A DNA stretch of 64,000 nucleotides from Vandiemenella viatica (GCA_031002005.1 JARYHS010013631.1:65283832-65347831); one strand, 5' to 3'. Counted from the stretch's first letter, positions 23,376 to 35,064 are shown. The notes: generated by a model not told the origin, from the letters alone. Numbers and translations are program-made.

Positions 23376-24372
23376 AGGCGGCTACACACGAGCCAATTTC
23401 GGTCCCAATCTGCAGGGACAACCAGCAGGGCAATTATATAGGGCTTCCTCACACACATCACAATTTCACTCCAAATTTTAGTTTACATTGTGATAACATC
23501 ACTGTTTGTTACAAGCGCTTAACAATCGCTCCTTTTATGTAAAAGCAACAATAATCTGTACTACAGTTTGTACTGAGAGAAAAAGAAGATATTGGGTGAA
23601 GACATAGATTTTATTACGAAAAAAGTTAACGGTATCTGACATAAACATTTTGAGAAGCCTGGAACTAGAAGATGTTAGAAATTTTCTGAGAATAGATTCT
23701 GAATGTTTTGCAGTGACAGTCAACTTAGTGATCCCTTATGTATATAAAAGCCCAATTGCGTGAAAATATAAACGCCAGATAACGATTAGTTGTTACTTTG
23801 CAATTTTTGACAAGTAGACAAAGATGAAGATATGATATTTAGTTCGCCGATTTCATTGCAAACGCTTTCAGACATCATTGCTGAAACATGTTGGGCTATC
23901 TACAAATATCTAAAACACTACATTATGGAAGAAGGAAAGACTACAAGTGTTACTTCCTGGTAACAATTCCCGGTAAATTTCGAGCAAAACTTGAAATCCT
24001 TCTTCCGCATTTTGCGTTATGTAATTCTTGTTGTGTTTGTCCTACAATTGGTGTATATTCGTATAAATTTCCAAGATATTCGTATTTCTCTTTAGACATT
24101 TTTAACGACACACGACTAATGGCACGAAACGCACTCGCTCCCTGCTCCAAGCCGACTGAGCCGAGATTGTCTCAATCGTTGCAATCGTGCTACGCACGTC
24201 TCAATTTGCTCCCAGTCTGCATAGACAATCTGTAAATTGTTTGTCGGACTCTGCCAATCTCCCGATATCGGGAGTAGCAGACCCAATTTGCCGACTTACG
24301 TGGCAATCTGCAGGGCCCCTGCCGGATTGCTCCTGCAGATTGGGACCAAAATTGGGTTGTTTGTAGCCGCTT
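23376..24372. mobile_element. 997-bp TIR element with TAA duplications (PIF/Harbinger-like, non-autonomous)
   Basis: Left end aggcggctacacacgagcca (continuing with cggtcccaatctgcagg) pairs with the right end, whose reverse complement starts aagcggctacaaacaaccca and also reaches ggtcccaatctgcagg; about 40 bp of imperfect terminal inverted repeat. TAA stands directly outside both ends (23373-23375 and 24373-24375). A 3-bp TWA duplication is the PIF/Harbinger signature. No DDE transposase or Myb-like protein is readable inside; the longest frames (115 codons plus, 66 codons minus, overlapping near 23950-24150) are unlike either. A second pair of phrases, ccgatatcggg and ttgccgacttacgtgg, lies near the right end. 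Confidence 0.8.
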
Positions 24373-24429
24373 TAAGAGAGAGTGGATTGCATTAAACCAG
24401 CCGAGAGACTAATGCCAAATAGTAAATGG

Positions 24430-24430
<1 letters not shown>

Positions 24431-24454
<24 letters not shown>
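24431..24454. repeat. (TA)n microsatellite
   Basis: Twelve AT units followed by an A-run; 58 bp outside the right end of the TAA-flanked element. Confidence 0.9.
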
Positions 24455-24461
<7 letters not shown>

Positions 24462-24629
24462 ATTAACATCTTGGACAGTGTTTTAAAGTAGCTATTCAAA
24501 CCCTGCTCAGGAAAAAATACTTTTATGAAAAACAGTGTGTTACACATCAGTAAATGTTTGGATACAATGATAGTTGTAGTGCACCATGGACGAATGCAAA
24601 CCAGCAACAAGATCAACTAAAGGTGGGGT

Positions 24630-24740
24630 TCAGAGCAACGCGACAACATCGCGACGACTCTCAATCACGATGTCGCGCTAGCCACACAACCGCCTACCGG
24701 AATCCAGTCACTACGCGATCGCGTTGCTGTGCAGTCGTAC
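24630..24740. repeat. GC-rich patch with short inverted repeat
   Basis: agcaacgcgacaacatcgcg near 24633 and cgatcgcgttgctgtgc near 24716 contain the inverted pair gcaacgcga / tcgcgttgc; atcgcgacg and gatgtcgcg also pair inside. It may be the fused ends of a collapsed DNA transposon. Neither a target duplication nor a second copy was seen. Confidence 0.4.
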
Positions 24741-25916
24741 CCGTGATAAATCTGAAATGAATCAGTCTCTTGTGAAACTGCTAAGTATTCTAGTGACTGA
24801 AGGCTGTTTCTCATCCTACCTTTTGTCTGATTAATACAGTCACGTCAATACAGAGAATTATGGATAAAATTAAGAAAAGATAATGCCAATAGTCCCATGA
24901 AAAATGATTTTAAAAGAATCGAAAAAGATTTCTGGGAGAAATGGGAACATGCCAAACTGTATATCTAGCAAAGATGGGCAGCATGTTCGTATAAAATCTC
25001 CACAGCACAATGGTTTTCTTTAGTTTAATTACAAAGGCTATTTTTCTGTTGTAATGTTGGCCTTCGTTGCACTAACTACAAAATTATTGGCTCTTGATGT
25101 TGGTTCATATGGAAAAGAAGGTGAAACTAACGTATTCAGAAAGTAAACAATAGGAAAAAAATAGCAAGCACTAACTTCAACATTCTTGAAACAAAACTTT
25201 TTCCTGGTACAAACATAAGATTGACTCATTTTTTAATAGGAGACGCGACTTTTGCTTTTGGCGATTACACGATGAAACCTTATTGGAGAATAACAAGACT
25301 CGATCGCATAATATAGATTGTGTCGTGCTCGCCGTGTAGTAGGAAACGCTTTCGTGTTGCTTAATCAAGTATTCAGGATACGTCTGTACTCCAATAGCTT
25401 TTAATCCGAATACTGGCACTGATTTAATATTAGTAGCATGTTGTTTCTACAATCTTTCACTAGATGCGTATTTAAAGAATATCGACAGATCCTACCATGT
25501 CCGCGATGAAATCCAAAAGCTACTTATAGTTATTAATTCGGTCGTTATAAGAGGATTTACATATGGTGTCATACATGTCAGGAATCAACCAAACTTTAAT
25601 TTAACACCGCAAATTTGTCAAGTAGCCTGCCAAGAATTATGATATAAATACAATATCAGGCAGGGAGATGGAATATATAGTGGGAATGTAGACACATCCC
25701 GAGAAACACCGGAGAGTTAACTATCGAAAGATGCTGAAAAACACACAAATCAGATGGAGTCAAATCTAAAGAACTGGGCGCATGGTCGAATAATTCAAAA
25801 GTAAAAATCTCTTAATTTTCTAATAGCCATAACACTTTAGTGTGAGTACTGCCTTCAAGACAAGTGCCTTTTCCCCCTATGGAACCGGGTATTTTCTCGA
25901 TTTATTTTTTATCTAT
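24741..25916. other. AT-rich stretch, nothing recognised
   Basis: Only short, unrelated open frames on the minus strand (25038-25419). No repeat or RNA signature noticed. Confidence 0.4.
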
Positions 25917-25924
25917 TCGCTTTT

Positions 25925-26169
25925 TTCATTATTTTTATTATGGCTTTACGCCTCGTCGACGATGAGGTCATTAGAGGCGAGAAAGGATGGGGGACAAGGA
26001 ACGGGAAGGAATTTGGTCATGGCCTTTTGTAGGAAGCATTTCCGGCATTCGCCTGGAGTGATTTGGGGAAACCATGGAAAATCCGATTCTGGATGCTCGG
26101 ACGGGGATTCGAACCAACGTTCTTCTGAATGCGAGGCCAGAACGTTAACCACTCACCCACCATGCTCGG
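25925..26169 (-). mobile_element. SINE-A copy with 8-bp target duplication
   Basis: Minus strand: accgagcatggtgggtgagt, B box ggttcgaatccccg, core attttccatggtttccccaa, ggaaatgcttcct region and tail cgtcgacgaggcgtaaagcc, ending in an A/T-rich run. tcgctttt flanks it at 25917-25924 and 26170-26177. Confidence 0.92.
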
Positions 26170-26177
26170 TCGCTTTT

Positions 26178-27535
26178 AAATAAATGACTGAAATGATATT
26201 TTTCTGTTAACATTTTATTTTTTTCCACGATAACGAAAAAATAACCTCTGTTTGGCAACAAAAAAGACCAACTCAATAGATTTTTATGGTGATGCAAGCG
26301 ATGTTCTCTTTTTTAAAAGTGAAACAGTTTATCAAGGTAACGCACCGTGAAGCACATGGAATATGAAATGAATTAATTATTAGCAGCATAATCAGTACAA
26401 CAACTCGAAGTTTCATTGCAAATGTTAGGATGTTAACATGGTGACCAACAGCTACTACTAGTAATCTAACAGTTCTTGAAATGAAAGCTGATTATGAAAT
26501 AATCATCCAGAAATAAAATATGTAATCCAACCCTCGCATTAAAGGGTTCTTGTTTCTATAAGCCATCGCCATTAAATTATAAAAGTAATGAACCGAAGGT
26601 TTCATACAGAAATTAATTTTCGTCATAAACTGAATTTAACATCACAACTTTGATAAAAAATTCTTTAGCTTGAAGGCGACAGCAAATTTTTTTCTACCTC
26701 TTCTGTGTTATCTTCTTTCGTCATAAACTTGGTATCTCTTTATTCTCAATATGGAGTAAACCCTTCACATCCAAAGCTGAAAAATAGAAGACATAACATA
26801 TTACTTTCAAATAGGCTATGAACAAATTAACCAATTTATGATTTTGATAATACCTCTATCTTTCAACACATTCATCATCATCTAGCATCATTTGCCATTA
26901 TTAAGAGTTAAGATATAACAAGCTTCCACCAATCTCTATCTCCAATTTATCACCCGCTTTTATTCATGTTTGACCTGGCCCACCCACCGCAATATTGGTC
27001 TTTCCCTGAATCTTCATTCCACAGCTATATCTCATGGGCTGCCCTTGCAGTCCTACTTACATTTCTTCTGTTGACATATCCAGACTATCTCAATGTTTTA
27101 ACTTTAATTGCGATGGAGCACATATCCCAGCCGCAATTAAATTATACTACTCACCACTTTCGCATTAAAGAATTCTTATCTTAAATTGCATCAATATGGT
27201 CTTCTTGTCTCCCTTTAATGCTAACCATTTCAGTTGAGTTTCGATGGAATAAATGCATTGGTCTTAAACTAGATTATGTTAAAAATAATGTTGAAATTAT
27301 AAACTAATTCTTTTATTGTTAGCCGCAAGAATTACCCAGACAACACATACTTACGCATCCTCTCTTATTATCTCTTAATCAAACCTTTGCTATTTAGTTT
27401 TTCTATCTATGCTGTTAATGAATTTCATATCTACATTTACATTGTATTTTTTGTGCACTTTGTAACCGGGATGGAACTGTAGGTACCTGTAGTTTTGCCC
27501 TGATTATTTTTTCTTTAATTCTTTACTAGCTGGTA
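26178..27535. other. AT-rich stretch, nothing recognised
   Basis: No reading frame of note. A 72-codon frame at 26966-27184 is not recognised. The stretch ends at the Helitron-like terminus. Confidence 0.4.
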
Positions 27536-29359
27536 CCCACGACTTCGTTCGTGTTTTTAAAGAATTTTGATTGACAGCTACCGACATGTAACAACCATAC
27601 TGCACGATGGGAGACTCGAGGCTAATACCACACACAGACATCAGTGAACTGCGCAGGGTATTTATGGCTGCAAAGGGAAATATAGCGACACACATATCTT
27701 TGGTCGAAATATGAAAACGCATTCCGTCGACCAATTTCAACTATCATAACTCCCACGCGCGCATAGATACCGACATGACACCACCATGGTGCACGTTGGG
27801 AGACTTGAGGTTAATATCACACACAATCATTGCGCTAGGCAGTTCTGGCTGTGGAGTGAAATATATGGAAGCTTGTCTATTTTTATATCAGGTCCACCAC
27901 TTTCAACTACCATATCTACCACATCCCTGCAGCTACTGACATGTAATCACCATAGTTCACGGTGAAAGACTCCAGGCTACTACCAATCACAAATGTCCGT
28001 GGTTTGCACTTGGTAGTTCTGGGTGCACACACACACACGTCTTAGGAAAATGCCCTACGCCGACCACTTTCAACCACTATATCTCCCACACCCACACAGC
28101 TACCAAAATTCGGTCAAGGTTGTGTATGATCAGTGACTCTATGCTACTACCATACACCATACATAACCACCAATGATCTGCGATACATAGTTTTGGCTGA
28201 AAAGTGAAATATAGGGACATACACATCTTGGGTCGAAATATGAAAGTGTCCCAGATCGACAACTATCAACCTCCATATCTTCCCCCCCCCCCTTTTCAAG
28301 CTACCGACATATAACCACTATAGCGTACGATGAGAGATTCGATGCTACTACCGCACACAAATACCAATGGCCCGCGCTATATCGTTGTGGCAGCAAAGTG
28401 AAATTTACGGACACATATGTCTTTGGTCGAAGTAGGAAAATATCCTTGATCAACTACTTTCGATCCCCATATCTCCCACACTACCACAGTTACAGAAATT
28501 TGGCCAACGTTGTGCACGATCGGTGAATGTATACTACTACCACACACAAACACCAGTGATCTGCGCTAGATAGTTTTGGCAACATGAGGACACACAAGTC
28601 TTTGGTCGAAATATGAAATTGCCTCAGGTGGATCACTTTCAATCACCATATCTCCCATACCCCCACAGCTACCGACATCAAGCCACCATAGCTCACGATG
28701 GGAGACTCGATGCTACTGTCTCACACAAACACCAGTGATCTGCGCTATGTAGTTGTGGCAGAAAGGTGAAATATACGGAGACATGGTCAAAATACGAAAA
28801 TATCCTTGATTGACCACTTTCAACCACCATATCTCCCACAGTTACAGAAATTCGGTCGACGTTGTGATCTATCGGTGGATGTATGCTTGTACCACACACA
28901 AACTCCAGTGATCTGCGCTAGATGGTTTGGCCAAAAAGTGAAACATAGGGACACACACGTTTTTGGTCGAAATGCGAAAGTGCCCCAGGTCGACCTCTTT
29001 CAACCACCATATCTCCAACTCCCCAATAGCTACCGACATGCAACCACCATAGTGTACAATGGGAGATTCGATGCTACTACCACTTAGAAATGCCAATGGT
29101 CTCCACTATTTAGTTTTTTTCAGAAAATATAAGTATAGGGACACACACGTCTCTGGTCGAAATATGAAAATTCCCTACATCGACCACCTTCACAAACCGT
29201 ATCTCCCACACTCCCAGAGCTATCGGTATTCGGCCAACGTTGTGCACGATATAGAAAACTCCTTGCTAATACCACGTACAAACACCAGTGCTACAGATTA
29301 CTGGTGTTTGTAGGTGGTGTGACATATAGGGACACTCACGTCTATTTATATATATAAGA
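27536..29359 (-). mobile_element. Helitron-like non-autonomous element carrying a ~180-bp tandem array
   Basis: On the minus strand the element begins TCTTATATATATAAATAGAC just after an A (29360) and ends acgaagtcgtgggtaccag plus CTAG just before a T. Helitrons, which move by rolling-circle replication, start TC, end CTRR and insert between A and T, so both ends and both neighbours fit. The 3' end has a GC-richer segment that could fold. No Rep/helicase protein is present. Almost the entire interior is a tandem repeat, as in HINE/DINE-type elements. The assignment is inference from the ends; the same termini recur at 61506-61556 and in part at 36408. Confidence 0.6.
27570..29340. repeat. Satellite-like tandem array 1 (about 9-10 monomers, 164-198 bp)
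   Basis: The phrase ccactttcaaccaccatatct or a close variant recurs near 27729, 27895, 28059, 28257, 28450, 28631, 28813, 28996 and 29180. Each monomer also has agctaccgacat, gatgggagactcga, caccagtgatctgcgct, gtgaaatatagggacacaca and tttggtcgaaatatgaaa. Spacings are 166, 164, 198, 193, 181, 182, 183 and 184 bp. Monomers are diverged, so the array is not freshly amplified. A C-run (about 10) interrupts the monomer near 28280. Short open frames inside are by-products of the repeat. Confidence 0.9.
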
Positions 29360-29436
29360 TTTATCATTGACTTTACTGCACAAATAAACAATATGTTTAA
29401 TCTTTTTTTACTGGCAATTCATTCAGCATTATTTTA

Positions 29437-29669
29437 GTCGAGTGTGCGGTAACACTTGGGTCTGGCATTTAAGAGGAAGCGGGTTCGAATCCCCGTCAGT
29501 TCATCCTGATTTAAGTCTTCCATAGTTACGCGAAATCACTCCAGGCAAATGCCGAGATGTTTCCTTCAAAAGACCACCGCTGAATTCCTTTCCCGTTACT
29601 TATCCCCAGTCCTGTCCCGCCACTAATGACCTGGAAGTCGATGAGGCGTCATGCCATTAGAAAGAAAAA
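29437..29669 (+). mobile_element. SINE-A copy
   Basis: Head gtcgagtgtgcggtaacact, B box gggttcgaatccccgtc, core cactccaggcaaatgccgag, tail aagtcgatgaggcgtcatgc and an A-rich end. Standing between the two satellite-bearing regions. Confidence 0.88.
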
Positions 29670-29844
29670 CATAAAAATTATTATTTTCTCCTAATAGTTC
29701 ATACTTTTGCAATCTTTGTAGCCGCTGTTTTGTCTATGTTGATTTTCAGGCCACAATTTTGTTGTTGTGCTCTATTTATTCAGTAGCTCTTGGACTTGTT
29801 TTTCCTATCCTCACCGTCTCATATATGTTATTTCTAAAAGGCAG

Positions 29845-30310
29845 GTTTTTTTTTTTTTAATGAGCCACATACTTAAAGGAAATGAAGAAATGAGTTATCA
29901 TTTTAAAGGCTAAGCTCTCCACGCTGATAACATACTAATTATGAAAGGCATTCGATCGCTAAAGGACAAAAGTAACGTCATTTTTTAAAAAGTGTTTTTT
30001 CTTTTGGACAAGCCATTAATCTTCCATCATACGTAATCAAAATCGATAAATGAGGTATCATTTTGAAATTGGAAATGGTATAAATAAAGAAAAGATTTTT
30101 TTTTTCAATTCGATCCGTGAAGGGTAAAAGCGTCGTTCTTACTGAAAGGTATTTTATTATGATGAGCCACTTATATCCCTTCATACCTAACCAATCATTT
30201 TAAAGATTACGTTCTACGCTTTGGTAGCATCATAAATTAAGAAAGGAATTTTCCTGAATTCGGATTTAAAGGGCAAAAGTAATAACTATCAAGGTCACGC
30301 TTATAAGACA
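29845..30310 (+). repeat. Tandem array 2, first locus (about 3 monomers)
   Basis: Monomers of ~150-170 bp with aaatgaggtatcattttaaag-type phrases near 29888, 30049 and 30193, plus atgagccactt and gaaaggaattttcctgaatt. The array closes with gacagttcagagtaaagcc, which also closes the longer array at 35135-35980, so it is a fragment of the same element. Confidence 0.8.
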
Positions 30311-31287
30311 GTTCAGAGTAAAGCCAGTAGTCTTCGCTGGCGCCGATATGGATTGATCGCGGTACTAGTAGATGGCAGCACCGCAGATGACAGAGATAAG
30401 GTTATACTGTGTATGTTTTGTTCAGCTTACTTGTATTTCGATGAAATAGGCATGACAATTTCAACATACATAGGAAAGTTAGAAAGTTGACAGGCAGTTG
30501 TAAGCATAATACGGTGAATAAACTAGTGGGCAGTGAAAGAAATTTCATTGTTGACTCTCAAGACATCATAGATGCACGGAAGAGACGTGTAGAACAGCAG
30601 TTCTCAGATAGCCGTCCGGAAACTCCACAATTTGTATGTAAAACAGGTCCAAGCATTTTACTAAATGAAGTACAAGCTGCAATAAAAGGAATGAATGATA
30701 ATAAAACTCCACTCCAAGCCCTCACAAGATAAATGTAGAATTTTTTAAACTTCTTGACGAAGACAGTACGAAGTTGTTGACCTTAGTGTTCAATGACGTC
30801 TACAACTGTGGCAGTATTCCTCAAGATTGGCTCCAATCAGAATTTGTTACATTATCCCGCCCACCCCCCCCCCCCCACCCCCCAAAAAAAGAGCTAAGTT
30901 ATATGGTGACTACTGAACGATAAGCCTAATGAGCCACACACTTAAACTTTTTCTAAATGTTATTCACTGAAGGATATATAAGATCTGTGAAGAATACGTA
31001 TCACATACACAGTTCTGATTCAGAAATACAGTTGGAACATGTGAAACCCTGTTCAGCAACCAAGTATTATTTCAACGCTGTTTAGACATAAATTGTGATG
31101 CCTATGCTTGTTTTACTGATTATGAGAAGGCCTTTGACAGAGTAAAGCGTCAGAAAGTGATAGAAATTTTAAAAAGCATTGGCTTGCATGACAAAGACCT
31201 GAGAATTGTTGTTAATCTTTATTGGAACCAATCGGCTTATGTGAGACGGAGTAAATACGGATGAAGTAAAAATTCTTTCTGATTTAA

Positions 31288-32682
31288 TGCCGCGTTTACA
31301 CTCTCGCGCGAGCTTAGACGAGGCGAGGCGAGACAGCGCGAACGCGAGAGTGTAAACGGTGCACTCGCGTAGTCTCGCCTCGCCTCGTCTAAGCTCGCGA
31401 GTGCCGCTCGCCTCAGTGGCGGTTTCTTGGCGCGAGTCAAAGGCGCGAGCACATTGTTTACAGCAGAGGTAGTCAACCTTTTTACCTACCGCCCACTTTT
31501 GTATCAATGTATACCTTATGAAACAGACGTACAGCGAGTTAAAGCCCATAATAATAATGTGCCAAATACTTTGTATGACTTTCGCTACGTTTGGCACAAT
31601 AAGTCTTTATAAAACTACTCACTGTACTTAAATCTGTCTTTTTATTTATACTTTGCGTATATAAAAGGACGAAGTTAGGTGAAATTAGATTTTATTATTT
31701 GATTTATTAATGAGATTCCTAAGGCAGATGCTAATAAAATATAAACTGGATATGTTGGTCAATTTTGTAAGGAACAAAGGTCTCCTCCTTCGGTTTCTTT
31801 CTTTGGCTATAATATGATTAACAGCACAAATGCCTGATTACATGAGATATGAAGGAAAAGGTTTCATTAAACTGAATATCAGTTGTCATACATTTTGATA
31901 TGACAGGTGTTTTTTTTATTATTATTATTTTGCCACGGGTTTTCATATCCATCACAATCGATTTTATGTTTACTTTCTGCGTCATATACGATTTCTAAAC
32001 CTTCTTCCTGTCAAGTTCTAACAGCTTCTTCAATATTTGCGGTAGAAGGATTTTTCATCCAGTCATACACATCAAATTTCAAAATATCTACAAATCGTTT
32101 TTCCATGTCTAAAGTTAGTTGAGGTGGGTACTGAATCTGTCAATATCCTCTGGAGTTATTATCGTTTATAGATAATAATTCAGGAAACTATTGAAATTTT
32201 CTTCTTAATAGATTGTAACGCAGTAGTTAAAAGTTTTCAATAAATAACGACATACAGAACATTTTGGTAACCTATAAGAGTTTTATTAGCTCCTTTAAGG
32301 TGCAAATCAACATAATTAATTCTATAAATGAATGCAATTTTTCTCGGCGTTGTTTATTTATAAACGTTTCTCGGGAAACAAACCGAGTAATATTGTGCAT
32401 CAATAATAATATTACTCGGTTTGTTTCCGAGAAACGTTTATAAATAAATCATTAAATCTAGTTAAAAAACCTTAAAAAGTCAATTAATTTTTTTTAAAAA
32501 ATAACGAAAGCGTTTAACTACTGGACCAAACCCCCAGAGCCCACCACGAAAGCTGGCACTCCCACTAGTCATCCATGAATGAATTCTTGCGAGAGTGTAA
32601 ACGGCAGTTCGTGTCAGCGCTCGTGCACGAAGCGCGAGGCGAGGCGCGAGGCGAGACGCGAGGCGAGAGTGTAAATGCGGCA
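31288..32682. mobile_element. 1,395-bp TIR element with TAA duplications inserted in the LINE (PIF/Harbinger-like)
   Basis: Left end tgccgcgtttacactctcgc matches the reverse complement of the right end (tgccgcatttacactctcgc) with one mismatch. TAA flanks both sides (31285-31287 and 32683-32685). Both terminal zones are full of gcgaggc units. Left zone: a 16-bp perfect inverted pair (31293-31308 with 31343-31358) and a 28-bp perfect pair (31307-31334 with 31372-31399). No transposase frame is visible. The internal phrase cagaggtagtcaaccttttt near 31464 resembles a hAT end, possibly a nested remnant. Family name inferred from the TAA duplication only. Confidence 0.8.
32353..32448. repeat. ~42-bp inverted repeat inside the TAA-flanked element
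   Basis: tttatttataaacgtttctc followed by gggaaacaaaccgagtaatatt (32353-32394) pairs with 32408-32448 with a single extra G. The loop is about 13 bp. It sits near the three-quarter point of the host element and may be a separate small foldback insert. Confidence 0.8.
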
Positions 32683-33570
32683 TAAGACGAGGTTGTATAC
32701 TGTCCCCTTTATTATTTAACATTGTTCAGAGTATACCTCTAAGGAGGCATTGAATGACGTGGATATGGGAATGCTTTTAAATGGAAACTGGATGAACAAC
32801 ATTGGCTACGTGGATGACACAGTCATATTTGCAGACTGTCAGGAGAGTTAACAATATCTTATGGACAGAGTGTGAATACGGACTTGATGTTAATATAAAT
32901 AGGACAAAAGTAATAGTCATTGGCAAAAATCACAATTCCCAATGTCATATTATGATCAATCAGAAGATCACTGAATATGTATCAAGGTATACGTATCTTG
33001 GCACTACAGTAAATAGTCAGTGGGATCTATGTGATGAAGTAAAGTCAAGTATTGGTAAAGCCAAAAATATTTTTAAAAGTCGTAATTTATCAGTTACAAC
33101 AAAGATGAGACTCCTGCGCTGCTATGTGTTCTCTGTCCTTCTGTATGACGTTGAAACAGAAACAATCACTAAGAAGTTACAGGCTTTTGAAATGTGGCTG
33201 TATCGAAGAATGTTGAAGATACCACGGACAGCCCACACTATAAAAAATAAAAGCATAAAAACACGGAAGCTACAGTACATCGATCACATCATGAGGAACA
33301 ATACCTATTACGAACTCCTGCAGTCTGTTCTTCAGGAGAAAATACCAGGAAAGACATGTGCTGGTAGGAGAAGACCTTCCTGGATAAAAAATCTGAGAAC
33401 CTGGACCTGCAAGACAATTAGGTAGCTACTCCGAGCGCCAGTGACGAGAGACAAGACAGCCAAGACGGCTGCCGACATACGGAACGGATAGGGTCCAGAA
33501 GAAGAAAAAGAGGGCTGCAGGATAGCATACATATGGTGAAATCAGAAAAATATTGCTACAAATGAGCTGT

Positions 33571-34240
33571 TTTTTTTTTTTTTTTTTTTTTATTTATTTT
33601 AATGGCATTTGGTTAGAGACCATACAGCCAATCTACATTTTTACAAAGCTTCTTACATCCATTTGCGTAACTTATCTATATTAGGTAAAACTTATTACAA
33701 TCTCGTGGAATGTATATGCTATTTACAATATTCATATTTCAAGTGCCTTCTTAAGTACCATAATCTAAAAAGCTTTGCTAGACGATACATCAACTAGACT
33801 TAGTAATCGGCGGTTCTGTATATCCATTATTTTCTACTGATTAGTCTAAATCGCCGTATTTCTTTGACAAATAATCTGTAGAGGGTTGATCTATCTGGTG
33901 TTGGCCTCAATCGGTAGATTGGTGAGGATACGGTTAATTTTGCCAAACTAGTTGTTGTGCTTGCGCGGAAGTGAGGTTGTGCTGTGGTTTGGGCTTTAGG
34001 TTTGAAGTATAGTCTTTTCCTGTTTTAGCTTACAAGATTGGTTAGAATTCTATCCCTCCATCTTTTAAGTATCTGGCGAGGATGCTAAGTACTACTTTGT
34101 TGTTGCTGGAAAGTAGGAGGGTTACGTTTGTCGGAAAGGGGAAGCCGTTCTTGGCAAGATCTTGTTAGTGGAGAGAACAGTCGCAGGAAAGAACCGTAGA
34201 GCAGATAATTGGAGATGTAGATTGTAAGGGTATGCTGAGA
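33571..34240 (-). mobile_element. Probable 3' end of a retroposed sequence with poly(A) tail (minus strand)
   Basis: A T20 run plus T-rich sequence at 33571-33600, read on the minus strand, is taaaataaataaa followed by A20: a polyadenylation-type signal directly before a poly(A) tail. Upstream on that strand is ~600 bp of unremarkable sequence with cattccacgagattgtaata and gtctctaaccaaatgcc; no protein domain was recognised. It looks like a LINE 3' untranslated region or an old processed transcript. The 5' limit is a guess. Confidence 0.5.
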
Positions 34241-35064
34241 TGAACAGGTTAGTGCAAGATCAGAAAAAAATGGGGATTAAAATACATCTTCATAGGGAAT
34301 ATCATGTATATCTGCAGACATACATCACAGACGGACCAGTATCAAACATCCCATTGGAAAAAATACCTTGCATGGAGCAAAATCAGAATAAAATAAAAAA
34401 GTTTTTTATGATTTTTTTATTAACGTCTTAGTGAAATTATTTTATATGTTTATATGACTATGCCTGATAACTTAAATAAATTTTAATCTAAAAATAGCAT
34501 TAAGCACTCACCCTCCAGACCTGGTGGAAGTCAAGCAAAGAATTATTGAATATGATTCTGGCACCACAATTTCCTCTATCCTGCCGGCTAAGATTTTAGA
34601 AGGAAAATTCCACACATCAGCCAAACCAGCTAACCGTGTGTTGTGCACCAGACTCATATATGGTATCTCACCGATTTTTGTGCGAAGTGGCTATTTGTGA
34701 TGTATGTGTGACGGAAATAATGTATACAACGCAGGTTCCCGTTGTTTGTGCTGTGTACTTCATTTAAATTAATTAAAAATCTTGAAAATAATTTAGAGAA
34801 TGTATCACCAAGTGACGCACAACTAAGTAATAGGTAGCTAAAAATGATATATTCAATGCTCTAGTTATTGAAGAAAAATTCTGAAGCAGGTCGCATATCG
34901 AATCAGCAGCCAGAGCGTTGCGGGATACCGCCTGCTGGTTAGGTAACCACGTATGCTCGCTAGTGCCGAAGTCTTTCAAGGCGCAGCACCAACCGAGAAT
35001 TATATCGCCAGGATGAACCTAACAAAGAATTGAAGTAAGTTGCAGGACTGGAAGTTTTCTCGGC
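34241..35064. other. No gene recognised
   Basis: Short frames at 34240-34431 (plus) and 34773-34979 (minus) have no recognisable content. No repeat structure noticed. Confidence 0.4.

Larger units (their letters stand above)
30450..33540 (+). pseudogene. Second RTE-like LINE (reverse transcriptase), split by an inserted DNA element
   Basis: Distinct from the RTE copies at 6-15 kb. 30490-30720 encodes an N-terminal piece ending ILLNEVQAAIKGMNDNKTP; then FFKLLDEDSTKLLTLVFNDV, PQDWLQSEFVTL, a C/A-rich run at 30859-30888, ISLMSHTLKLF, FTDYEKAFDRVKRQKVIEIL and LRIVVNLYWNQSAYVR near 31225. After the insertion at 31288-32682 it resumes with RRGCILSPLLFNI, the catalytic box YVDD in IGYVDDTVIF near 32805-32830, TYLGTTVN, TKMRLLRCYVFSVLLYDVE, LQAFEMWLYRRMLKIPRTAH and the C-terminal GRRRPSWIKNLRTW. 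Endonuclease not visible. Frameshifts and the insertion inactivate it; the 33425 end to ~33540 is the broken C-terminus. Confidence 0.88.

Noticed and set aside
27504..29313. Several 60-90 codon frames in both directions within the satellite array
   Set aside because: They recur with the monomer and vary in phase; by-products of the tandem repeat.
27536..30310. Regular ~180-bp spacing as a CRISPR-like array
   Set aside because: Monomers are diverged full-length tandem units without short exact repeats and unique spacers, in an animal-type genome.
31288..32682. piggyBac/Kolobok-type TTAA insertion
   Set aside because: Only TAA is duplicated and the right side reads gcggca-TAA-gac; TTAA is not present on the right.
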